A stretch of 56,944 nt of DNA, taken from Gallibacterium genomosp. 1. Its GTDB lineage: Bacteria; Pseudomonadota; Gammaproteobacteria; Enterobacterales; Pasteurellaceae. Numbering within the stretch: position 1 is the stretch's first letter; every line of letters starts with the position of its first letter. Below, piece after piece: positions 49,948-56,944 of the stretch. The translations under genes were made by a program, and so were the position numbers. The notes below the pieces were generated by a model. That model saw only the letters and a program-made list of their open reading frames with translations, had not been told where the DNA came from and searched no databases. Location: the NCBI RefSeq assembly GCF_000771875.1, contig NZ_JPXX01000015.1:1-56944 (forward strand), read 5' to 3'.

Positions 49948-50580
49948 TCACAATTGGAATACACGATCTTCAGTAACGGTTAAGACTAATCCTTGTGCTA
50001 ATTCAACACGAACATTATCTTTTCCTACCGCAAGCACAGTTGCGACTTGTGTTTTTTCACCGACTTTAATCTTTACTTGCTGTGATTCTTGCAAAGAAGA
50101 CAAATCTGCCGGAACTAAATTTGGCTTACGTCTGACAACGTTTCTGCGCGGTTTATTATTCGGTTTACGTGTTGCTCTATTTTCTTTCTGTTGTGGACGA
50201 TGACTTGCGTTTTTTGCTTTGCTTTCACGTAAACGTTGTTCTGCGTGTTCAATATGTTGTTGTTCCACTTCACCGCATTCATTACCGTCAAGATCAACAC
50301 GTTTTGCCCCTGCCTTATAACCGTATAAATAACGCCATCCAGCAGTATATTGACGTAACGCACGACGAATTTGTGTGTTGGAAATGGTATCATCGTCTTT
50401 TAATCTGACAACAATATCTTGAAAAATACCGATTTTTAACGGTTTTGCTTCGCCCTGTGTTGAAAAACAGAGCGGAAATTTCTCTGCTAAATAAGCAATA
50501 ATTTGATTATTTTCTTGGAATTTATTTTTTGAAGGTGCAACATCCGCTGCCGGTTGCTGATTTTCTGTTTCTAACGACAT
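49948..50580 (-). CDS. proQ: RNA chaperone ProQ
   Basis: RNA-binding protein of 210 residues. The N-terminal FinO/ProQ domain (residues ~20-125) shows IIAYLAEKFPLCF, PLKIGIFQDI and RRALRQYTAGWRYL. A basic linker (KPNNKPRRNVVRRKPN) leads to a small C-terminal Tudor-like domain ending LTVTEDRVFQL. It binds structured 3' ends and small RNAs. About 100 bases upstream of prc and divergent from letA. Confidence 0.95.
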   Translation of the reverse strand: MSLETENQQPAADVAPSKNKFQENNQIIAYLAEKFPLCFSTQGEAKPLKIGIFQDIVVRLKDDDTISNTQIRRALRQYTAGWRYLYGYKAGAKRVDLDGNECGEVEQQHIEHAEQRLRESKAKNASHRPQQKENRATRKPNNKPRRNVVRRKPNLVPADLSSLQESQQVKIKVGEKTQVATVLAVGKDNVRVELAQGLVLTVTEDRVFQL

Positions 50581-50787
50581 AGTCCTACTCGTGATACTTG
50601 GTTAAATTGTCCTATTATAGACGTTCATTATGATTCATTCTGTCAATCTTTATTATAAAAGATTAACGCCTTGGAAATTCAAATCGATAAGATTATTTAC
50701 TTGTATATTTTCCCTTTATTTATATACTTGTTCAACAACTTTTATTGGCTTATTTAAACTAATCATCTCATTTATTCAAAAAATTTA

Positions 50788-52020
50788 ATGCAAATTAGAC
50801 GTTTTTCTCCGCTATCCACAACAGAACAGGCAATTTGTTGCGATATTTGCGACCACGCCATCTCTTTACCAGCTTTGAATGCAAATCAAAAAGCAAGCTG
50901 TCCCCATTGCCATCACGTTGTTAGAGTAGGTGGCTTATGGAGTTTAAAACGTTGCTCAATTTTAGCGCTTTCTATTGCAATTCTGATGCCATTCGCCTTT
51001 ACATTTCCCCTTTTAAATATCCAACTCCTAGGTGTCCCAGTTTACACCTCAATCTGGAGCGGTGTGTGGAAAATGGCGACTGAAGGTTACCCTTATTCTG
51101 CATTTTTAGTGCTATTTTGTGCAATTATAATGCCGGTTTCTTACATTATTTTGATTTTATCGTTACAACTTTGTCGTATTTTTCACTTACGAGCAAGAAT
51201 GTTGTTGATGTCGCTAAATTATATCCGTTCTTGGGTGATGCTTGATGTCTATTTAATTTCACTTGCTGTTGCTGCATTTAAAGTACGTGAATATGCCGAT
51301 ATTTCATTTACTCTTTATCTTATTCCTTTCGTTTTAGTCACATTTTTAACCATCTTACTGTTTACCAAAACATCATCAAAACAATTTTGGGATCTTTTTT
51401 ATCCACCACAATTTCAACATAATCAACACCTTTGTTACTGTAAAACCTGTGGTTTAAGCTTTCCTGAACAAGCAGCCTCCAATCATATCTGTCCACGCTG
51501 CCACGCCAATACGGCATTAGATAAAAATTTAGTATTACAACGTACTTGGAGTACCTTAATTGCTGGCGCAATAATGCTCTTACCAGCCAATTTACTACCG
51601 ATTTCTATTGTTTATGTAAATGGTGTGCCAACTGCAGACACGCTAATTTCTGGGGTTATAACTTTTATTAAAATGGGCAATTATAATATTGCCGCTATCG
51701 TTTTTATCGCCAGTATTTTTGTACCTATTTCTAAAATATTGATTATGTTATATCTCTTAAGTTGTATTCACTTCGGTTATAGCAAAAATATTCACTTTCA
51801 GATGAAACTATTTGAAATTGTTCATTTTGTTGGGCGTTGGTCTATGTTGGATTTATTTGTACTATCGTTAATGATGTCATTAGTAACAAGAGGACAAATT
51901 ATCAGCTTTTCAGTTGGCCCTGCCGCTATTTATTTTGGTCTTGCTGTTTTTTTGACAATGATTTCAGCAGAAGTTTTTGATACGCGTTTACTTTGGAAAA
52001 ATTATGAAGCAAACAAATAA
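50788..52020 (+). CDS. letA: LetA (YebS), lipid-transport inner-membrane protein
   Basis: Inner-membrane partner of the MCE protein LetB in phospholipid transport across the periplasm. 410 residues with two homologous halves. Each begins with a zinc-ribbon (CCDICDH ... CPHCH, then CKTCG ... CPRCH), followed by four membrane segments. This is the PqiA/LetA family; the identity of the next gene as a seven-MCE protein makes it LetA. The stop overlaps letB by 17 bases. Confidence 0.93.
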   Translation: MQIRRFSPLSTTEQAICCDICDHAISLPALNANQKASCPHCHHVVRVGGLWSLKRCSILALSIAILMPFAFTFPLLNIQLLGVPVYTSIWSGVWKMATEGYPYSAFLVLFCAIIMPVSYIILILSLQLCRIFHLRARMLLMSLNYIRSWVMLDVYLISLAVAAFKVREYADISFTLYLIPFVLVTFLTILLFTKTSSKQFWDLFYPPQFQHNQHLCYCKTCGLSFPEQAASNHICPRCHANTALDKNLVLQRTWSTLIAGAIMLLPANLLPISIVYVNGVPTADTLISGVITFIKMGNYNIAAIVFIASIFVPISKILIMLYLLSCIHFGYSKNIHFQMKLFEIVHFVGRWSMLDLFVLSLMMSLVTRGQIISFSVGPAAIYFGLAVFLTMISAEVFDTRLLWKNYEANK

Positions 52021-54652
52021 CATTCCTACCTCAATGTCAGCTAAGATTTCCGCCATTAAACGGATTTCACCTTTTTGGTTATTGCCGTTTATTGCTTTTT
52101 GTGTCGGCATTGTATTATTTTATCAAATCCATCAGGAACAAGGTGAAAAAATAACCATATTTTTTTCTGATGGTTCAGGTCTAATTGCGGAAAAAACACC
52201 GATTCGTTATCAAGGATTACAAATTGGTTTAGTCAAAAAGGTAAACTTCACCCAAGATATGAAATCGGTAAAAGTTGAAGCTAATATCTATCCGGAAGCA
52301 GTATCGGTATTACGTGAAGATACTAAATTTTGGATTGTTCAACCTAGTGCCTCTTTAGCCGGAGTCTCCGGTTTAGATGCTTTAGTATCAGGAAACTACA
52401 TCACACTCTCTCCAGGCAAAGGCGAAGAAGCGGATACTTTTGTCGCTGAAGATCGTGGGCCGATTGCTGAATTGAGTGAAGGTGATTTATTAATTCATCT
52501 AATTGCAGACGATCTCGGTTCTATCGAATTAGGTTCAAGCATTTTTTTCCATAAAGTACCGGTTGGTAAAGTAAACAACTATAGCTTTACTGATGATAAA
52601 AAAGTCGCTATCGACATCATTATTTATAAACAGTATGCAAAATTTGTGAAAAAAGAGAGCCGTTTCTGGAATATCAGTGGAATAAAAGCAGATGCTAATT
52701 GGAATGGTATTTCCGTTAGTATGGATAGCATACAAGCGATTTTACAAGGTGCTATTGCTTTCGATTCACCAGATGAAAGTGATGAAGTTCAAGGTGAAAC
52801 TACATTCCCACTCTACGCTTCCATCAAAGCGGCAAAACGTGGGCTAAACGTTGATATCACGCTACCTAATGATATTTCCGGTTTAAAAGAGAATGACACA
52901 CCGGTCTATTTTCACGATCTACAAGTTGGTGTATTAAGTGAAATCAATTATGGTGAAGATGAAGATGTCATCAATAGCACACCAACAATTCAAGCCAAAT
53001 TGTTGGTTGACCCAAGTATTAAATCCAATCTCAAAAGTGGCTCAAAAATTGTTTTAATGGATCGTCCATCATTGGCGGAAGTTTCTAATTTAAATCAATT
53101 CTTACAAGGTAAGTATTTTGAAATTATTGACGGCAATGGTACACCAACTCTCCATTTTGATGTAATAAAACAGTCTGAATTATTGTTACAACAGCCCGGT
53201 GCTTTAATTCTTAGTTTAACTTCACCACAAACTTACGGCATAGAAGAGGGGCAACCAATCAGTTACAACGGTATCAAAATAGGCGAAATTGTATCCCGTC
53301 ATGTTGATATTGATAAAACTACATTTAAAGCAGTGATTTTGTCTACTTATCATCATCTAATCAATGCAGAAACACTATTTGTGGCAGCAAGCAATTTTTC
53401 ATTAGATTTAAGCAGTGATGGCGTGCAAATGAATGTAGAATCACCACGAAAATGGTTACAAGGTGGGATTAACGTATTACTACGTTCTAATAAAACAGGC
53501 GGCAAAGCTTTGCAGCAATACCCTTTGTATGCTAATAACAGTAACGCACTTGCAGGCATTACTTCGGATAGTATCAAGCCAACTATCGTACTAACAACAA
53601 CGGAATTACCAAATATCAGTGAAAATTCACTAGTACTTTATCGCCGCTTACCTGTCGGTAAAATTTTATCAATCAGACCTAATAAACAATCTTTTGATAT
53701 TGCTGTTTTCATTAATCAGCAATATCAATATCTGTTCACCAAACAAAGCCGATTCTGGGCAGAAAATGCGGTACAAGTTGATGTTTCTCTGCAAGGAGTC
53801 GATATTAAAGCTGCACCTCTTTCTAGAATTATTAAAGGAGCAATCAGCTTTGATAATATTGGTCAAAATGGTACTCAAACCATCTTATATCCAAATCAAA
53901 CTGCAGCACTTTCCTCTGGACACGAAATAACGCTATTTGTAGATAATGCAGACAATCTTACTATCGGAATGCCGTTACGTTATTTGGGTTTAGAGATCGG
54001 TACTATCCAAAAAATCTCATTAGATGAACAAAAACAGAGAGTAGTTGCATCGGCATCTATTCAACGTGATTACTTCAATGCACTCAGTAAAAACGGCAGT
54101 CATTTCACATTGGTAACACCGCAAATCTCTGCTGGAGGGGTGCAAAATTTAGATGCATTATTGAAACCCTATATCAACGTGAATTTTGGGAAAGGTAAAA
54201 CTCAAACTCAATTCACTTTATCCCGTGCTGCTGGCGAAAATAATAAATACCAAAACGGTTTTCCATTGGTGTTGGAAACCGAAAATGCCGCTTCGCTTTC
54301 GGTTGGCGCACCGGTGTTATACCGCGGTGTTGAAGTGGGAGCAATTAGCAATATTAAGCTGAATACTACAGCTGATCGCGTTTTTGTTGATATTCAATTA
54401 GCACAGCAATATCGCCATTTGGTTCGTCAAAACAGTGAATTTTGGTTAGCTTCAGGTTATTCCTTAGATATTGGTTGGAGCGGTGTTGATTTTCAAACTG
54501 GTACAGCACAGCAGTTGCTTCGTGGTGGCATAGCTTTTTCTACACCTTCAGGAAAGGTAGTTCAACCAGCTGCAAAAGCTTATCAACATTTTCTATTACA
54601 AACGAAAAAACCGGTTGAAAGTCAAAACTGGAATCAAGGCAGCGCACCATAA
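52004..54652 (+). CDS. letB: LetB (YebT), seven-domain MCE protein
   Basis: Periplasmic tunnel-forming MCE protein anchored by one N-terminal membrane segment (PFWLLPFIAFCVGIVLFY). Seven MCE repeats can be counted by their variants of P(I/V)-x-Y-x-G-x-x-(I/V)G: IRYQGLQIG, IFFHKVPVG, VYFHDLQVG, ISYNGIKIG, VLYRRLPVG, LRYLGLEIG and VLYRGVEVG. Seven repeats and about 880 residues fit LetB (877 in E. coli) rather than three-repeat PqiB. ATG 52004 is used because it gives the family start and couples to letA; an earlier frame opening is unlikely. Confidence 0.94.
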   Translation: MKQTNNIPTSMSAKISAIKRISPFWLLPFIAFCVGIVLFYQIHQEQGEKITIFFSDGSGLIAEKTPIRYQGLQIGLVKKVNFTQDMKSVKVEANIYPEAVSVLREDTKFWIVQPSASLAGVSGLDALVSGNYITLSPGKGEEADTFVAEDRGPIAELSEGDLLIHLIADDLGSIELGSSIFFHKVPVGKVNNYSFTDDKKVAIDIIIYKQYAKFVKKESRFWNISGIKADANWNGISVSMDSIQAILQGAIAFDSPDESDEVQGETTFPLYASIKAAKRGLNVDITLPNDISGLKENDTPVYFHDLQVGVLSEINYGEDEDVINSTPTIQAKLLVDPSIKSNLKSGSKIVLMDRPSLAEVSNLNQFLQGKYFEIIDGNGTPTLHFDVIKQSELLLQQPGALILSLTSPQTYGIEEGQPISYNGIKIGEIVSRHVDIDKTTFKAVILSTYHHLINAETLFVAASNFSLDLSSDGVQMNVESPRKWLQGGINVLLRSNKTGGKALQQYPLYANNSNALAGITSDSIKPTIVLTTTELPNISENSLVLYRRLPVGKILSIRPNKQSFDIAVFINQQYQYLFTKQSRFWAENAVQVDVSLQGVDIKAAPLSRIIKGAISFDNIGQNGTQTILYPNQTAALSSGHEITLFVDNADNLTIGMPLRYLGLEIGTIQKISLDEQKQRVVASASIQRDYFNALSKNGSHFTLVTPQISAGGVQNLDALLKPYINVNFGKGKTQTQFTLSRAAGENNKYQNGFPLVLETENAASLSVGAPVLYRGVEVGAISNIKLNTTADRVFVDIQLAQQYRHLVRQNSEFWLASGYSLDIGWSGVDFQTGTAQQLLRGGIAFSTPSGKVVQPAAKAYQHFLLQTKKPVESQNWNQGSAP

Positions 54653-54686
54653 AATTAATAATTGTAAGGAAAGGGCTGAAAATGGA

Positions 54687-54795
54687 GGAGCCCTTTCCAG
54701 CTTAATCTCGGCACACAAAGTTCTAACTTGGGCTGCTTTCTTCCGAACCTGACCCGCTGAGCTAGAGTTTGTTGCGAGGAACCGAAAAGGACTCC
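54687..54795 (-). ncRNA. ffs: 4.5S RNA of the signal recognition particle
   Basis: About 109 bases. The 5' GGAGTCCTTT and 3' AAAGGGCTCC pair as the closing helix. The apical domain contains the conserved GGTCAGGTTCGGAAG then AAAGCAGCC, matching the Ffh-binding loop and symmetric bulge of E. coli 4.5S RNA. Ends are set from the helix and are approximate. It lies alone between letB and uup. Confidence 0.92.
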
Positions 54796-54821
54796 ATTGA
54801 TACGTCTAAAAGACGAAAGGC

Positions 54822-54850
54822 ATTATGCGATAAGTTGTCACCAAATGCAA
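54822..54850 (-). promoter_or_regulatory. Promoter of ffs
   Basis: On the minus strand TTGCAT (54850-54845) and CATAAT (54827-54822) are separated by 17 bases. Transcription would start about 20 bases before the mature 5' end, leaving a short leader for RNase P to remove, as in E. coli. Confidence 0.6.
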
Positions 54851-54916
54851 GTTCATCACTAACTAAACTGTTTATTCTTTTAGCATTTGCACAACTTTTC
54901 TGTTAAATTTATTTTC

Positions 54917-56836
54917 TTATTGCTCACCTTCAGCAATTTGTTCCAATTCCGCCCAACGATTTAATGCATCATCCAATGCTTGCTCCAGTTCAGCTAATTG
55001 TTGTAATTTACTGCTGGTAACTTCATTCGACTGATTAAAGAAATCTGGCTGATTAATTTCTTGTTGCAGCTGTTGAATTTGTTGCTCTAACTGCTCTAGT
55101 AATTCCGGCATCTTCTCTAACTCTTGTTGTTCTTTATAAGACAACTTCACTTTTCGCATTTTACTATCACGAAATGCCTGTTTTTTATTCTCTTTTGCTG
55201 TTTTTTCGATTTTTGGTTGTTGCTGTTTCTGTGCCAACACATTCGCTTGTTGCTGTTTTGCATCGTGGTAACCGCCAACATATTTATGCAAAATGCCATC
55301 ACCCTCAAAAATAAAACATTCAGTTGCAGTGTTATCAATAAATTGTCGATCGTGACTAACGATAATGACTGTGCCTTGATATTCTGATAACAACTCTTCC
55401 AATAACTCTAAGGTTTCCACATCCAAATCATTAGTCGGCTCATCCAGAATCAATAAATTATTTGGTTTTAACAACAATTTTGCCAATAGCAGACGATTTT
55501 TTTCACCACCTGATAATGCTTTTACCGGAATCATTGCCCGTTTAGGCGGAAAGAGAAAATCTTGTAAATAACCTAGAACGTGGCGTTTCGCGCCATTAAC
55601 CTCTACATCCTGCTTACCATCCGCCACGTTATCCATCACACTTTTCTCCGGATCAAGCGTTGAACGATATTGATCAAAATAGGCCACTTCCAATTTTGTT
55701 CCTGTATGAATTCGTCCGGATGTAGGTTGTAATTCTCCCAATAGCAGCTTAATCAATGTTGTTTTACCGCATCCGTTCGGGCCAATAAGCGCAATTTTAT
55801 CTCCACGCAAAATTGTCGCTGAAAAATCTTTAATTAAAATTTTATCGGCTAACTGATAATTTAAATTTTCAATTTCAAACACAATTTTTCCGGAACGTAT
55901 TGCATTATCAACCTGAATATTAGCTTTCCCCATTATATCTCGACGTTGGCGGCGCTCCTCTCGCATTGCTTTCAACGCTCTGACTCGTCCTTCATTACGT
56001 GTTCTTCTAGCTTCAATTCCTTTTCGAATCCAAACTTCTTCTTGAGCCAAACGTTTATCAAAAAGCTCGTTTTGCAAAGCCTCAACCCGCAAATTTTCCT
56101 CTTTTTGTTGCAAATATTGATCATAATTTCCCGGATAAGAGACCAATTTACCACGATCCAAATCAATAATTCGTGTAGCCATTCTGCGAATAAAAGCTCT
56201 ATCGTGCGAAATAAAAACAATACTACCTTTAAATTCTAACAATAAATTTTCCAACCAATTGATCGTGTCAACGTCTAAATGGTTGGTTGGTTCATCCAAT
56301 AACAATAAATCTGGCTCACAAACCAACGCTTTAGCTAAAGCAGCTTTTCGCTGCCATCCCCCAGACAATTCGGCTAATTCAATATCCGGATTTAACCCTA
56401 ATTTCGCCAAAATTTCTTGAATTCTTGTTTCAAAACGCCAACCATCAAGGTGATCTAGCTGACCTTGCACTTCAGACAAACGGTTCATTGTTTTTTCTTG
56501 ATAATCTTGTGCAATTTTCAACGATAACTGATGATATTCTTTCAATAAATCTGCCAGTTCCTGTACACCTTCTGCTACATAATCAAACACCGTACCTTCA
56601 ATATGGCGTGGCGGATCTTGTTCTAAACGCGCAATAATGCGATCCTTCTCAATAATCAATTGCCCATCATCCATTCCTACTTCTCCGGCAAGAATTTTCA
56701 ATAAAGTCGATTTTCCTGCACCATTACGCCCTACCAGACAGACTCGTTCCCCTGCCTCAATAGTCAGATCAGCATAATCTAATAAAGGATGATCACTAAA
56801 TGAAAGATATGCATTTGAAAGAGTAAGTATCGCCAT
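54917..56836 (-). CDS. uup: ABC-F ATPase Uup
   Basis: Cytosolic ABC-F protein of 639 residues acting on ribosomes or branched DNA; loss raises precise transposon excision in E. coli. Two ATPase halves: GRNGAGKST with LSGGWQRKAAL and LLLDEPTNHLDVD, then GPNGCGKTT with LSGGEKNRLLL and LILDEPTNDLDVE. A linker rich in Arg separates them, and a C-terminal coiled coil (from about residue 560), typical of Uup, ends the protein. Confidence 0.95.
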   Translation of the reverse strand: MAILTLSNAYLSFSDHPLLDYADLTIEAGERVCLVGRNGAGKSTLLKILAGEVGMDDGQLIIEKDRIIARLEQDPPRHIEGTVFDYVAEGVQELADLLKEYHQLSLKIAQDYQEKTMNRLSEVQGQLDHLDGWRFETRIQEILAKLGLNPDIELAELSGGWQRKAALAKALVCEPDLLLLDEPTNHLDVDTINWLENLLLEFKGSIVFISHDRAFIRRMATRIIDLDRGKLVSYPGNYDQYLQQKEENLRVEALQNELFDKRLAQEEVWIRKGIEARRTRNEGRVRALKAMREERRQRRDIMGKANIQVDNAIRSGKIVFEIENLNYQLADKILIKDFSATILRGDKIALIGPNGCGKTTLIKLLLGELQPTSGRIHTGTKLEVAYFDQYRSTLDPEKSVMDNVADGKQDVEVNGAKRHVLGYLQDFLFPPKRAMIPVKALSGGEKNRLLLAKLLLKPNNLLILDEPTNDLDVETLELLEELLSEYQGTVIIVSHDRQFIDNTATECFIFEGDGILHKYVGGYHDAKQQQANVLAQKQQQPKIEKTAKENKKQAFRDSKMRKVKLSYKEQQELEKMPELLEQLEQQIQQLQQEINQPDFFNQSNEVTSSKLQQLAELEQALDDALNRWAELEQIAEGEQ

Positions 56837-56924
56837 AATTTGCCTATAAAATCATACAACTTGAGGATGCTTATTGTAGCCCACAAAAGCAAATAAAAAA
56901 ACCACTGTAATCCATTATCAAATC

Positions 56925-56944
56925 TGATCTGACCCCGAAAAGTT
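56925..56944. mobile_element. Possible IS3-family terminus at window edge
   Basis: TGATCTGACCCCGAAAAGTT at the very end resembles left ends of IS150-group elements, which begin with TG...CTGACCCC(A/C)AAAAGTT. The element itself would lie beyond the window. Confidence 0.4.

Noticed and set aside
51977-54652. Calling the MCE protein PqiB
   Set aside because: Seven MCE repeats and about 880 residues fit LetB; PqiB has three repeats and about 550 residues. The link with proQ/prc also supports LetB.

Overview
The window is a Gram-negative gammaproteobacterial chromosome segment, most likely from a member of the Pasteurellaceae. The DNA is AT-rich. Several gene neighbourhoods match orders known from Haemophilus influenzae and E. 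coli: potABC, lpxL(htrB)-hldE, sppA/ydjA, aroF-tyrA, hslVU, gloC-mepK-ldtD-prc-proQ, and letAB divergent from proQ. I cannot name the species. The classic 9-mer uptake sequence AAGTGCGGT appears by eye four times in the 13-kb accessory island and not at all in the remaining ~43 kb, which is odd for a Haemophilus-like genome.

Layout. (1) 95-4328: peptidase T and the spermidine/putrescine ABC genes potA-potB-potC. Where potD would be expected there is insertion-sequence debris (4329-4930). (2) 4931-18412: an accessory island. It begins with a short-chain dehydrogenase (minus strand) and ends with a broken LysR regulator (plus strand). Between them is a four-gene, minus-strand defence operon: SNF2/DrmD-like helicase, OLD-like ATPase/TOPRIM nuclease, beta-class adenine methyltransferase, and type III-like helicase-nuclease. 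The methyltransferase gene is split by an uninterrupted G11 tract (coding strand), a typical phase-variable switch seen here in the OFF register. The helicase has one in-frame ochre stop and the LysR gene one amber stop. The island carries exact Neisseriaceae DNA-uptake words (three different 12-mer dialects plus a 10-mer core) and a Neisseria-like intergenic repeat, alongside Pasteurellaceae uptake sequences. This points to transfer between the two families by natural transformation.

(3) 18429-21592: MFS exporter, DkgB reductase and a divergent YafC-like LysR. (4) 21945-28960: tRNA-Ile(CAT), the lipid A acyltransferase lpxL, hldE for LPS heptose, exonuclease III, thioesterase II and glycogen phosphorylase. 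(5) 28961-29722: the corpse of a CRISPR-Cas locus, consisting of a truncated and frameshifted cas2 and one solitary I-C-like repeat. (6) 29723-39272: folC, an EamA permease, a dGTPase-like protein, degS, sppA, ydjA, and aroF-tyrA with two tandem TyrR-box-like sites. (7) 39520-40698: secG, tRNA-Leu(GAG) and an integrase pseudogene. A 29-bp motif before the integrase is also found after tRNA-Ile at 22124-22152, suggesting a second, almost fully erased integration at that tRNA. (8) 40699-56836: hslVU, an LtaS/MdoB-type transferase, the envelope and peptidoglycan block gloC, mepK, ldtD, prc, proQ, letA, letB, then the 4.5S RNA gene ffs and uup. The last 20 bases resemble the terminus of an IS3-family element that would continue beyond the window.

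Functionally, the core genes are dominated by envelope upkeep: lipid A acylation and heptose supply, peptidoglycan trimming and cross-linking, Prc control, MCE lipid transport, and DegS/SppA membrane proteolysis. The accessory DNA is dominated by genome defence and its decay. Annotations rest on reading protein motifs and recalled family sequences; no database search was run.
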